NCBI GenBank assembly: GCA_007119345.1
Contig: SKPV01000198.1
Span: 1 to 23,103, forward strand
From: Halovivax sp.
Lineage (GTDB): Archaea; Halobacteriota; Halobacteria; Halobacteriales; Natrialbaceae
Length of the DNA: 23,103 nt
Direction: 5' to 3'
Made by a program: the position numbers and the translations under genes. This document shows positions 1-8,200 of this stretch, piece after piece. The notes under the pieces were generated by a model. That model searched no databases and was not told where the DNA came from. It worked only from the letters and a program-made list of their open reading frames with translations. The stretch's first letter is position 1, and each line of letters opens with the position of its first letter.

Positions 1-125
1 GGGAAGCCGTCGTCGTCGTAGGTGTCCGCGGTGATGATCTTCGTCGCGCTCATCTCCCGGTACTCCTCGGGCTCCATGAGCCCGAAGTTGATCGATCCGA
101 TGTCTTTGGGTGTGGTGTGTCGCAT
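1..125 (-). CDS. rpoA1: DNA-directed RNA polymerase subunit A' (5' end only)
   Basis: This is the first 41 codons of the large catalytic polymerase subunit, cut by the window edge. The start ATG is the complement of 123-125 and the product begins MRHTTPKDIGSINFGLMEPE, the usual N terminus of archaeal RpoA', where the conserved region leads into the clamp. The start lies three bases after the rpoB1 stop codon (TAA, then CTC, then ATG), so the two genes are certainly cotranscribed and probably translationally coupled. The catalytic Mg-binding motif and zinc sites would lie further downstream, outside the window. The identification rests on this N-terminal sequence plus the operon order H-B''-B'-A'. 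Confidence 0.95.
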   Translation of the reverse strand, partial: MRHTTPKDIGSINFGLMEPEEYREMSATKIITADTYDDDGF

Positions 126-128
126 GAG

Positions 129-1961
129 TTAGACGGCGTCCGTCAGTTCCAGTCGCGGCGCGATGCCGAGGGCTTTCATCTCGTCGAGCAAGAGCTTGAA
201 CGCGTAGCTCATCTCGATCTCGTGGATGTCGGTCTCCTCGTCGCAGTTCGGGCAGTAGACCCGGCGTTGCTCGATGTTCTCGACCGCCGACATCCCGCAG
301 TTGCCACAGACGTGGATGAACTCGCGGTCGGACTCGTCGAGCAGCCGTTCTTTCAGGGTGAGCGCGGCGCCGTGGCCGATGAACACGTCGCGCTCCATCT
401 CGCCGATCCGCAGGCCGCCCTCGCGGGCGCGTCCCTCCGTGGGCTGGCGGGTCAGCACCTGCACCGGCCCGCGCGAGCGAGCGTGCAGCTTGTTCGAGAC
501 CATGTGGTACAGCTTCTGGTAGAAGATCACGCCCACGAAGATCTCGGCCTCGATCTTCTCGCCGGTGACGCCCGAGTACATCACCTCCTTGCCCGCGGAG
601 TCGAATCCGGCATCCTCGAGCCCGCCTCTGAGTTCGTTCTCGTCCTCGCCCAGGAACGGCGTTCCGTCGACGCGTCGCCCCTCCATGGCGCCGAGCTTCC
701 CGCCGATCATCTCGAGGATGTGCCCGACGGTCATCCGCGAGGGCAGCGCGTGCGGGTTGACGACGAGGTCCGGAACCACGCCCTCTTCGGTGAACGGCAT
801 GTCCTCCTGCGGGGCGAGGTGGCCGACGACGCCCTTCTGGCCGTGGCGGGACGCGAACTTGTCCCCGAGTTCGGGAATGCGTTCGTCGCGCACCGAGACC
901 TTCGAGAGCTTCGAGCCGTCCTCGCCTTCCATCAGCGTGACCGTGTCGACGACGCCCGACTCGCCCGAGCGCATCGTGACGCTCGTCTCGCGGCGCTTCT
1001 GGGGCGAGAGGCCGCCCATGTCGTCCGGTTCCTCGAGGAACCGGGGCGGGCTGGTCTTGCCCAGCAGGACCGAGTTCTCGTCGACCGGCGTCTCGGGGTT
1101 GACGAGGCCGTCCTCGTCGAGGTGGGCGTAGGCTTCCTCGCCGCGGGCGCCGCGGACGTCCTGGCTCGGGATCTCGAAGCGGTCCTCCTGGCCGCCCGGG
1201 TACCGGCGTTCCTCGCCCTCGTAGGTCCGGAAGAAGTGCGAACGGGCGAGCGCGCGCTCGACCGACGCCTTGTTCATGACGAGGGCGTCCTCGATGTTGA
1301 ACCCCTCGTAGCTCATCACGGCGACGACGAAGTTCTGGGCGGCCGGCCGGTCGTCGAAGCCGATCTGCTCGGTCGTCTGGGTCTTGACCATCGAGAGCTG
1401 GGGGTAGTGCAGCAGGTGCTGGCGCGTGTCCGGCCGAATCCGGTAGTTCGCGGCGGGCAGTCCCAGCGACTGCTTGATCATCCCCGCGCCCATCGTGATC
1501 CGCGGACTCGCGTTGTGCTCGGGGTAGGGAATCATCCCCGCGCCGATGCCGAAGATCAGCTGCGGATCGATCTCCAGGTGGGTGTGGTCTTCGTTCAGTT
1601 CGTCCTCGTCGACGGCGACGTAGATGTCCTCTTCCTCCTCGGCGTCGATGAACTCGATGTAGCCGTGGTCGACGAGGTCCTCGAAGTCGAGGTCGCCGTC
1701 CTCGAGGGCGTCGATCTCCGCCTCGGAGATGCGGGGTTCGCCGTCGTCGACGACGATCAGCGGCCGGCGGGCCCGGCCGGCGTCGGCGTTGACGATCACC
1801 TCGCGCGTGCGATCTTTCACCGAGACGTTGACCATCTCGCTGACGTCGCCCACGCGGCGCGCTTCGCGGATCTGTTCGGCCAGCTCGTGCGGGTCGGGGT
1901 GGGTACCCACCAGCGACCCGTTCACGTACACCTTCGCCTCTCGTTGTTGTTGACTCGCCAT
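129..1961 (-). CDS. rpoB1: DNA-directed RNA polymerase subunit B'
   Basis: This is the 610-residue C-terminal part of the split beta-like subunit. Together with RpoB'' it makes the equivalent of bacterial beta or eukaryotic Rpb2 and forms half of the active-centre cleft. Visible hallmarks are the block around GDKFASRHGQKGVVG, the C-terminal zinc ribbon (C552, C555, C570, C573) and the tail ending ALGIAPRLELTDAV. The length is normal for Euryarchaeota with a split B. The ATG at 1961 lies one base beyond the rpoB2 stop, and the stop is three bases before rpoA1, so coupling is expected. The product is highly acidic in places, for example around residues 85-120, as is usual for a salt-in halophile. 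No frameshift or insertion is seen. Confidence 0.98.
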   Translation of the reverse strand: MASQQQREAKVYVNGSLVGTHPDPHELAEQIREARRVGDVSEMVNVSVKDRTREVIVNADAGRARRPLIVVDDGEPRISEAEIDALEDGDLDFEDLVDHGYIEFIDAEEEEDIYVAVDEDELNEDHTHLEIDPQLIFGIGAGMIPYPEHNASPRITMGAGMIKQSLGLPAANYRIRPDTRQHLLHYPQLSMVKTQTTEQIGFDDRPAAQNFVVAVMSYEGFNIEDALVMNKASVERALARSHFFRTYEGEERRYPGGQEDRFEIPSQDVRGARGEEAYAHLDEDGLVNPETPVDENSVLLGKTSPPRFLEEPDDMGGLSPQKRRETSVTMRSGESGVVDTVTLMEGEDGSKLSKVSVRDERIPELGDKFASRHGQKGVVGHLAPQEDMPFTEEGVVPDLVVNPHALPSRMTVGHILEMIGGKLGAMEGRRVDGTPFLGEDENELRGGLEDAGFDSAGKEVMYSGVTGEKIEAEIFVGVIFYQKLYHMVSNKLHARSRGPVQVLTRQPTEGRAREGGLRIGEMERDVFIGHGAALTLKERLLDESDREFIHVCGNCGMSAVENIEQRRVYCPNCDEETDIHEIEMSYAFKLLLDEMKALGIAPRLELTDAV

Positions 1962-1962
1962 G

Positions 1963-3531
1963 TTAGTCGTCCGCCGGGGTTCGCTCGGGTCGTTCGAGGC
2001 CAGGGATGCCCTGGACCCCCATCGACGCCAGTTCTCGTTTGAGTTCCTGTTCGTCGGCGACGTTCTGTGAGAGCTCCATCGCCTGCGCGAAGTTCTTCAC
2101 CAGGCCGCAGTTGGGACCCTCCGGCGTCTCGGAGGGACAGATGCGACCCCACTGGGTCGCGTGCAGGTCCCGCGCCTCGAAGTGCGGTTGCGAGCGGGAC
2201 AGCGGCGAGCGGAGCCGGCGCAGGTGGCTCAGCACGCCCATGTAGTCGGTCCGGTCGACCAGCTGGCTGACGCCGGAGCGGCCGCCGACCCAGTTGCCGG
2301 TCGCGATCGGGTGTTCGAGTCGCTCGGTCAGCACGTCCGAGCGGACCACCGTGTTCACCGAGAGGTTCCGGTTGCGCATGTTCGCCCGCTCGAGCTGGTA
2401 CTTGACGTCCCTCGCGAGCTTGTTCAGCGCCGTCCGGAAGAGGTCCTTCATCAGGTCGCCGCTGACCTTCAGCCGCTTGTTCGCGTAGTGGTCCTTGTCG
2501 TCGGCCTCGCGCCGCGCCAGCGCGAGTTCGAAGCAGGCCTCGGCCATCCGGCAGAGGTAGTGGGCCTTGTTGATCCGGACGTCCTCCTCGTCGACGCCGT
2601 CCTCGTGGAGGTGCGGGAGGAGGTAGCGGTCGATGACGTAGTTGGCCCGCTTGAGCTGGTAGTTTTTGCCCTGGCCGGAGGCGACGCGCTTGCCCAGCGC
2701 CTCGATGGCCTCCTCTTCGGTCTGGACCTCGGCTTCCTCCAGGTTCTCCAGCATGTACTTGACGATCTCGGGGTCGTTCGAGACCTTGTGGACGATCTCC
2801 TCGTCGCTCTCGAGCCCGAGTGCGCGCACGAGCGTGACGAAGTTGATCGAGCCCGACACCGACGGGAAGGAGACCTCGAGCAGGCCGTTCCGGGTCCGCT
2901 CGCAGAGCACCAGCGCGCGGTAGCCCCGGCGCTGGGAGAACGTCTTCGCGACCTGGATCTCGTCGCCGTACTTGGTGTCGTACTCCGCCAGAATCTTGTT
3001 CGGCGCCAGGTCTTCGCTCGTCATCAGCACCCGCTCGGAGCCGTTGACGATGAAGTAGCCGCCGGGATCGGCGGGGTCCTCGCCGATCTCGATCAGCTCC
3101 TCGTCGGAAAAGCCCGCGATGTTACACTTCTCGGAGCCGACCATGATCGGCATCCGGCCGATCTTCGTCTCGGTCTGGTCGACCACCCGCTGGTCGCCCT
3201 CCTCCCCCTTCACGATGGCCATCTCCATGAACACGGGCGCGGAGTAGGTGATGTTTCGCAGCCGGGCCTCCTGGGGGTAGAGCAGCTCCTCGCTGCCGTC
3301 GGCTTCGCGCACGCGCGGCGTGACGACGCGAACGTCGCCGAGTTCGACGTGGACGGGCTCTTCGCCCTCCTTGTCGCCGATGTCGGTGTCGATCGTCTCC
3401 TTCTCGTCGACGACCCGCTGCATGCCGCGATTGAGGAAGGCGTTGAACGACCGGAAGTGGTGCTCCGCCAGTCGCTCCTGGGAGAAGTACTCCCGCGAGA
3501 TGTCCCGACGGAGGTCCCTGTCGAGCGACAT
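1963..3531 (-). CDS. rpoB2: DNA-directed RNA polymerase subunit B''
   Basis: This is the 522-residue N-terminal part of the split beta-like subunit (protrusion, lobe and fork regions). It begins MSLDRDLRRDISREYFSQER and carries the conserved fork block SETPEGPNCGLVKN at about residues 467-480 near its C terminus, exactly where archaeal B'' ends before the B' break. The start ATG at 3531 overlaps the last base of the rpoH stop as TGATG, and the stop is one base before the rpoB1 start, so the operon is tightly packed. A split B subunit is known from halophilic and methanogenic Euryarchaeota and supports the taxonomic call. No internal break is visible. Confidence 0.98.
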   Translation of the reverse strand: MSLDRDLRRDISREYFSQERLAEHHFRSFNAFLNRGMQRVVDEKETIDTDIGDKEGEEPVHVELGDVRVVTPRVREADGSEELLYPQEARLRNITYSAPVFMEMAIVKGEEGDQRVVDQTETKIGRMPIMVGSEKCNIAGFSDEELIEIGEDPADPGGYFIVNGSERVLMTSEDLAPNKILAEYDTKYGDEIQVAKTFSQRRGYRALVLCERTRNGLLEVSFPSVSGSINFVTLVRALGLESDEEIVHKVSNDPEIVKYMLENLEEAEVQTEEEAIEALGKRVASGQGKNYQLKRANYVIDRYLLPHLHEDGVDEEDVRINKAHYLCRMAEACFELALARREADDKDHYANKRLKVSGDLMKDLFRTALNKLARDVKYQLERANMRNRNLSVNTVVRSDVLTERLEHPIATGNWVGGRSGVSQLVDRTDYMGVLSHLRRLRSPLSRSQPHFEARDLHATQWGRICPSETPEGPNCGLVKNFAQAMELSQNVADEQELKRELASMGVQGIPGLERPERTPADD

Positions 3532-3758
3532 CAGTCCACCACCAGTCGGTACACGACGGCCTGGTCGGTCGTTCGCGAGTCGCGGACGATCTCGATCACG
3601 TCACCGAGCTCGGCTTCGTCGGGGAGCGCGGGATCCGTCCGCTTGATTTTCGGCAGGTCTGTGCGGTCGATATCGTACTCGTCGAGCACCGTCTCGACCG
3701 TCGCGTCGTCGAGGACGTTGTGCTCGGGCACGAGTTCGTGGGTACTTACGTCTACCAT
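3531..3758 (-). CDS. rpoH: DNA-directed RNA polymerase subunit H
   Basis: This 75-residue protein is the archaeal homologue of the C-terminal domain of eukaryotic Rpb5. It binds at the downstream DNA jaw of RNA polymerase. The sequence MVDVSTHELVPEHNVL and the later LPKIKRTDPAL segment match the family, where the loop ahead of the IKRxDP motif is conserved; the length is typical. It is the first gene of the operon, overlaps rpoB2 by one base, and has the promoter-like stretch at 3838-3853 upstream. It is unrelated to bacterial sigma-32, which shares the gene name. Confidence 0.97.
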   Translation of the reverse strand: MVDVSTHELVPEHNVLDDATVETVLDEYDIDRTDLPKIKRTDPALPDEAELGDVIEIVRDSRTTDQAVVYRLVVD

Positions 3759-4055
3759 GTGTGGGTCAGGGGCTGGCTGTCGGCTACCGGAAGAGAAATG
3801 GCTGTCACGAGATACTACAGGCAGTTATCGGCCCGGGCCATTTAACGGTTTCTAACTGGCCTCGGGTAGCGCAGCTACCGGATCGGGCGGACCCGTCGGG
3901 AGCTGCCGTTCACACGTGGAGGTACCCTGTTATCGTATATATCCCTTTGGGCGAGCCGCGAGCGAACGGACGAGCCCGCCGTAGCGAGTCGCTCCGCGTC
4001 GGGCGGATCGCGCCGCCGACTGTCTCGCCCTCTCGTACCACACCCGCCCCGATTG
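3759..4055. other. Divergent intergenic region between rpoH and tRNA-Asp
   Basis: No credible gene is seen here. Short reading frames encode Arg/Pro/Ser-rich peptides unlike haloarchaeal proteins. The region holds the candidate rpo promoter near its left end, the AT-rich stretch near 3937-3944 and a GC-rich hairpin-like stretch near 3995-4020. It would serve both the leftward polymerase operon and the rightward tRNA. Confidence 0.5.
3838..3853 (-). promoter_or_regulatory. Candidate TATA/BRE promoter of the rpo operon
   Basis: Read on the minus strand, the sequence GAAACCGTTAAAT has a purine-rich BRE-like element followed by an AT-rich TATA-like box in GC-rich surroundings. Initiation about 25 bases downstream would give a leader of roughly 60 bases before rpoH. 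A second AT-rich stretch, TATATA at about 3937-3944, could be an alternative upstream promoter in either direction. Confidence 0.4.
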
Positions 4056-4070
4056 GAAAGCCTTATAATT
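4056..4070 (+). promoter_or_regulatory. TATA/BRE promoter of tRNA-Asp
   Basis: The stretch GAAAGCCTTATAATT combines a purine-rich BRE with a TTATAAT box centred near 4066. The box lies about 29 bases before the first tRNA base, the spacing expected for archaeal initiation just upstream of the mature 5' end. Confidence 0.7.
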
Positions 4071-4094
4071 ACAAACCGGATACGTGGAGATGCA

Positions 4095-4167
4095 GCCCGG
4101 GTGGTGTAGTGGCCCATCATACGACCCTGTCACGGTCGTGACGCGGGTTCAAATCCCGCCTCGGGCG
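4095..4167 (+). tRNA. tRNA-Asp (anticodon GTC)
   Basis: This is a 73-base tRNA with a complete cloverleaf. The acceptor stem pairs GCCCGGG (4095-4101) with CTCGGGC (4160-4166), with one G-U pair and discriminator G4167. The anticodon stem pairs CGACC with GGTCG (4122-4126 and 4134-4138) around the loop CTGTCAC, giving anticodon GTC at 4129-4131. The T arm is GCGGG-TTCAAAT-CCCGC. No CCA is encoded and no intron is present. The 3' end is repeated at 4310-4331 and 4443-4464, which marks this gene as a probable integration target. Confidence 0.97.
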
Positions 4168-4257
4168 TTTCTCCGATTTCATCTCCGTGAGCAGCGAGCC
4201 TGCTCGCTTCGAACATCCGAAATCGGAGAACGGCGAACGAGGGATTTGAACCCTGGA
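4143..4257. repeat. Three-tier imperfect palindrome P1 spanning the tRNA-Asp 3' end
   Basis: Three nested inverted repeats share a centre near 4200. The outer tier is the tRNA T arm (loop 4148-4154) facing an inverted T-arm-like copy at 4239-4255. The middle tier is a perfect 12-bp pair, TTCTCCGATTTC at 4169-4180 against its complement at 4219-4230. The inner tier is a 7-bp pair at 4193-4199 and 4202-4208. The transcript could fold into a long hairpin directly behind the tRNA. Confidence 0.8.
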
Positions 4258-4272
4258 AGTCACAGCCCGGAA

Positions 4273-4287
4273 CGGCGCGAAGCGCCG
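4273..4287. repeat. Short GC hairpin between tRNA 3'-end copies
   Basis: CGGCGC and GCGCCG form a perfect 6-bp stem around a GAA loop. It is flanked by two direct copies of GCCCGGA (from 4265 and 4291) that resemble the 5' acceptor strand of tRNA-Asp. A comparable small hairpin (GCAGC, TCC, GCTGC) at 4424-4436 precedes the next tRNA 3'-end copy. Confidence 0.6.
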
Positions 4288-4306
4288 CGTGCCCGGACCG
4301 TCTTCC

Positions 4307-4425
4307 TCTGGTTCAAATCCCGCCTCGGGCGCGTTCTCGAAATTCGAGTGCTCGCGACCAGCAGACTGGTCGTTCGGGGGTTTGAATTTCGAGAAGTGGA
4401 CACAGCGGGTTTTGAATCAGGGAGC
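4307..4425. repeat. Three-tier imperfect palindrome P2 (tandem relative of P1)
   Basis: It has the same architecture as the palindrome behind tRNA-Asp, centred near 4364. The outer tier is the T-arm copy (loop 4312-4318) facing an inverted T-arm-like stretch at 4405-4422. The middle tier is a perfect 12-bp pair, TTCTCGAAATTC at 4334-4345 against its complement at 4384-4395. The inner tier is a 7-bp pair at 4355-4361 and 4366-4372. The arm separation is the same as in P1 (50 bp start to start), but the arm sequence differs at three positions, each compensated on the other arm. Confidence 0.8.
4310..4331 (+). repeat. Perfect copy of tRNA-Asp 3' end (att-like)
   Basis: These 22 bases repeat 4146-4167 of the tRNA exactly (T loop through discriminator base) at an offset of 164 bp. 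The upstream bases do not restore a T stem or an anticodon arm, so it is not a second tRNA. Duplicated tRNA 3' ends are the usual footprint of site-specific integration by tyrosine recombinases. Confidence 0.75.
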
Positions 4426-4442
4426 AGCTCCGCTGCGACCGG

Positions 4443-4464
4443 GGTTCAAATCCCGCGTTGGGCG
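4443..4464 (+). repeat. Diverged copy of tRNA-Asp 3' end (att-like)
   Basis: This third copy of the 22-base tRNA 3' end has two mismatches in the acceptor strand (GTTGGGC where the tRNA has CTCGGGC). Unlike the first two copies it is not followed by a 12-bp-arm palindrome. The endonuclease gene starts 82 bases later. Confidence 0.7.
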
Positions 4465-4546
4465 CTCCGTGAAGAACTACTTCGTGAGGGGTCGCTCGAT
4501 TCCGAGCCGATCGTTCAAACGTGATGACGCGACAGAAACCTGTACG

Positions 4547-4972
4547 ATGAATTCGAAACAGGTTGGAGACGTCACGGAGGTCCGAATACTGTCTCGGTTG
4601 ATCACTGAGGGGTATTCCGTCTCGACACCGTACGGTGACAACGATCCGTACGATCTGCTCGTCGATACGGGATCGTCGATCCGCAAGGTGCAATGCAAGA
4701 CGGGGTGGATAGAAGGCGAAGTCGTTCGATTCAAAACCGCGAGCAAGACGACTCGAGACGGTCGGGTGGCGATGGTCGATTATGACGAGGCAATCGATGT
4801 ATTTGCCGTCTACTGTAACGAGCGAGACGAGTATTATTGGGTACCGGTCGAGGACGCTGGTTCGAAGAGCACGTACCTCAGGGTGAACGAACCCGATATC
4901 GACCATCCACGCGTTAATCGGGCCGCCGAATACGCGTTCGCCAATCGGTTACCTCGAATCGTCGACGGGTGA
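4547..4972 (+). CDS. PD-(D/E)XK endonuclease-like protein (I-Ssp6803I/PDDEXK_5 type)
   Basis: This 141-residue protein resembles the family of small PD-(D/E)XK nucleases related to the intron-encoded enzyme I-Ssp6803I, which also occur as stand-alone genes in haloarchaea. The visible active-site pattern is E11 in the first helix, NDPYDLLV with D36, and VQCKTG with Q49 and K51, matching the family's E-D-QxK arrangement. The frame is open further upstream, but that part translates the tRNA-derived repeats, so ATG 4547 is chosen. Base use is less GC-rich than its neighbours, and the gene follows tRNA 3'-end duplications, both signs of transfer. No intron is seen here, so homing activity is conjecture; it could equally be a selfish remnant or a restriction or repair nuclease. 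Confidence 0.7.
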   Translation: MNSKQVGDVTEVRILSRLITEGYSVSTPYGDNDPYDLLVDTGSSIRKVQCKTGWIEGEVVRFKTASKTTRDGRVAMVDYDEAIDVFAVYCNERDEYYWVPVEDAGSKSTYLRVNEPDIDHPRVNRAAEYAFANRLPRIVDG

Positions 4973-5070
4973 TTCGCAGCTACTCTTATCGTAAGTAAGT
5001 CACTAACGACCAGAAGAAAGCGCTCCGGGATTATGATCTGACAGTTCGGTGATGGGACAGGAGTTGACGT

Positions 5071-5168
5071 GCCCGGGATGAACGTCCTCGTACGTCTCGA
5101 GGCGGTTCGGCCCGCAACGAGGACAGCCCGTTCATCCTCGTTACGGGCAGGGAAGCGAGAATATCGCA
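5071..5168 (+). pseudogene. Decayed fragment of a response-regulator receiver domain
   Basis: The stretch translates, across two single-base frameshifts, as PGMNVLVRLEAVR, then RNEDSPFILVTG, then SENIA. The intact regulator starting at 11270 has PGMNGLELLEAVR, RNEDLPFILFTG and SEEIA in the same order and spacing. The first lost base falls near 5110 and the second near 5151. No other part of the gene is recognisable on either side, although DYDL can be read shortly upstream near 5031. It is a remnant of a paralogous REC-domain gene, on the same strand as the intact one but at the far end of the giant gene. Confidence 0.6.
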
Positions 5169-5279
5169 CCCCAAGCTGACGACGACACCCGAGTGAATTC
5201 GCCGAAGTGCCACTACAGTTATCGGGCTCGTCGAGGTGCACGGGAGTGACGATCCTTCAGGTACGCCGTTCGACGAAAC

Positions 5280-8200
5280 CTACGTCACCCCAACCGACCT
5301 CACCATCGATCCGACCGAGCCGGGCGGCTCCGTCACCTCGACGGTCGTCGACGCCTGATCGTCGGCGGTGCGGACGGTGAGCTGGAGGTCGCCGACGTCG
5401 TCCCCGAACGTCGGCACCTCGACGACGAGCTGACCCGTCTCGCCGGGTTCGAGCGCGAACACGTCGGCGGCGACGGCCTGGTCCGCGCCGACGTCGAGGG
5501 TGACCTCGCCCTCGCCGGCGGCCTCGCCCTCGTTGGTCACCTCGGCGACCACCTCGAACGACGCGCCAGCCTCGACCGATTGTGGCGCCTCGAGGCTCGT
5601 CACCGCGAACGCCGGCTCGCCGGGCTCCTCAACGGCGACCGACGTCGACGCCCCGTCGTCGGCCGTCAGCACCGCGACCTCGAGCGTCCCGACGTCGCCC
5701 TCGTCGGTCGGGACGTCGAACGTCACCGTGGTCCCCTGGCCGGCGTCGAGCTGGACGGGCTCCGCGGCGATCGTCTGCCCCGCGACCTCGAGGGCGACCT
5801 CGCCCTCACCGGGCGCGTCACCGACGTTCTCGATCGCCGCCGCGACCTCGATCCATTCGCCCGCCTCCACGGTCTGCGGGACCTCGAGGTTCGTCACCCC
5901 GAACGCCGGCTCGCCCGGCTCCTCGACGGTCACGGAGGCGGCGGCCGCGTCGTCGGCCGTCACCACCGCCACGTCCAGGGTCCCGACGTCGCCCTCGTCG
6001 GTCGGGACGTCGAACGTCGCGGTCGTCTCCTCGCCCCCGTCGAGCTGGATCGACTCGCTCGCGACCTGCTGACCCGCGACCTCGAGGACGACCTCCTGCT
6101 CACCCGTCGCATCGCCCACGTTCTCGATCGCCGCGGCGACCCCGATCGGCTCGCCCGCCTCCACGGCCTCGGGCGCGTCGACGTTCGTCACCGCGAACGC
6201 GGCCGGCTCCTCGATCGGGACCGTCACGGCGTCGGAACCGTCTTCGGGCGCGGCGACGTCGGGATCGTCGATCCGGACCGTCAGGTCGACGTTGCCGGCG
6301 TCCTGGGGCGCGTCGAAGGACAGCGCGAGCGTCGTCGACTCGCCGGGGCCGAGCGCGACGGACTCGTCGGCGAGGCCCTCCTGCTCGCCGGCGTCGAGGA
6401 CGACCGGCGCCTCGCCGGCGCCGGTGCCGCGGTTCGTCACCTCGACGCCGAGCTCGATCGACTCGCCCGGTTCGACGCTCTCGGGTGCCTCGACGATCGA
6501 GACGGCGAACTCGGGGGTTACCGCAATCTGCGCGCGGTCGGCGACGGGGTCGCCGTCCCCGTCGAGGTACGGAGCATCCTCGGCCCCGTCCATGGCGACG
6601 AATTCGAACTCCCCGGTGTCGGTGTCATCCTGATGTGCCACCGCCACGAGGTCGTGCTCACCCGGTTCCAGCGCCTCCGCCTCGAACTGGGCGCCCGGAA
6701 CGTCCGTGTAGAGCGCCAGCTCCACGTCCTCGTGTGCCCCGGAGTCGAGGCGCTCGGAGACGCCGAGGATGCCCCCGTGATCGACCTCGCCGGCGGCCGC
6801 GTCCACCGCCCCGTCCTCGTAAACGGCGACGAACCCGCCCTCGGACAGCTCGACGGACTCGACGATCACCGTCGCGCCGTCGGATTCTTGGTCGGGGAAC
6901 GTCAACGCCGCCGTCGGCACCTCCTCGAGGGCGTACTCGATCTCCTCGGTCGCGAGCGGGTCCCCGTCGGCGGCGGCGCGGACACTGACTTCGACGACCG
7001 CGTCGTCCTCGGTCGGTGGCTCCAGATCGATGGTGAGATTCTGGACCGTCTCGTCGGCCTCGAATCCCTGGCTCTCGACAACTTCGTCCCCGTATCGCGC
7101 CTCGACGTAAAAAGCCTCGTCGGCGAACGCACGCTCGACGGTCAGGGTCTCGCCGTCGCCGGCCTGGTCGCTCACCTCGAGCTCCGCGGTGCGTTCGACC
7201 GGCTCCTCGACGGTGTAGCGGATCCCGGTCGTCTCGAGGTCCTCGTCGTCCGCCGCGGCCACCACGGCGACGGTGACGTCGACGTCGTCGTCGATCGGCG
7301 GCTCGAGGTCGAGCGTGAGATTCTGGACCGTCTCGTCGGCCTCGAACGGCTCGGTCGCCACGGCCTCGCCGTCGTAGCGCGCCTCGACGACGTACTCGAC
7401 GTCGGCGGTCACCCGGTCGACGGTCAGCGTCTCGCCCTCGCCGGTCTGGTCGGGTGCGTCGAGTTCCGCGGCGCGTTCGACCGGCTCCTCCTCGACGACG
7501 TACTCGATCACGGTCGTCTCCAGCGCTTCGCCGTCCTCGGTGGTCTTCACGGCGACGGTGACGTCGACGTCGGCCTCCAGCGGCGGCACAAGGTCGAGCG
7601 AGAGGTTCTCGACCGTCTCGTTCGCCTCGAACGGCTCGGTCTCGACGATCTCGCCGTCGTAGGACGCCTCGACGTAGTACTCCTCGCTCGCGCTCGCACG
7701 ATCGACGGTCAGCGTTTCGCCCTGACCGGTCTGGTCGGTCACGTCGAGCTCCGCGGTACGCTCGATCGGCACCTCGACCGTGTAGCGGATCTCCTCGGCG
7801 GCCAGCTCCGCGTCGTCTTCGGCGGCCCGGACGGAAACGTTCACGTCGACGTCGGCCTCCAGCGGCGGGTCGAGCTCGAGCGTCAGGTTCTCGATCGCCG
7901 TGCCCGCGTCGAACGGCTGGCTCCGGACCGTCTCGCCGTCGTAGGACGTCTCGACGTAGAAGTCGACGTCCGCGGTAGCCCGGTCGACGGAAAGCGTCTC
8001 CCCGTCGGCGGTTCGGTCGGTCGCGACGAGTTCGGCGGTCGGTTCGACCGGCGCCTCCTCGACGGTGTACTCGATATCGGTCGCCTCCAGGTCCTCGCCG
8101 TCCTCGACGGCGCGGATGGCCACCTCGACGTCGGCGTCGTCCTCGAGCGGCGGATCGAGATCGACGGTGAGGTTGCCGACCGTCTCGCCCGCCTCGAACA

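Noticed and set aside
4265..4331. Second tRNA-Asp
   Set aside because: A GCCCGG start and an intact 3' end are present, but there is no anticodon stem and the T stem does not pair, so it is at best a remnant.
4084..4524. Open frame running through tRNA-Asp and its 3'-end copies
   Set aside because: It translates tRNA and repeat sequence; the product has no independent support.
4095..4972. Group I intron encoding the endonuclease
   Set aside because: tRNA-Asp is uninterrupted and no intron core or splice junction flanks the endonuclease gene.
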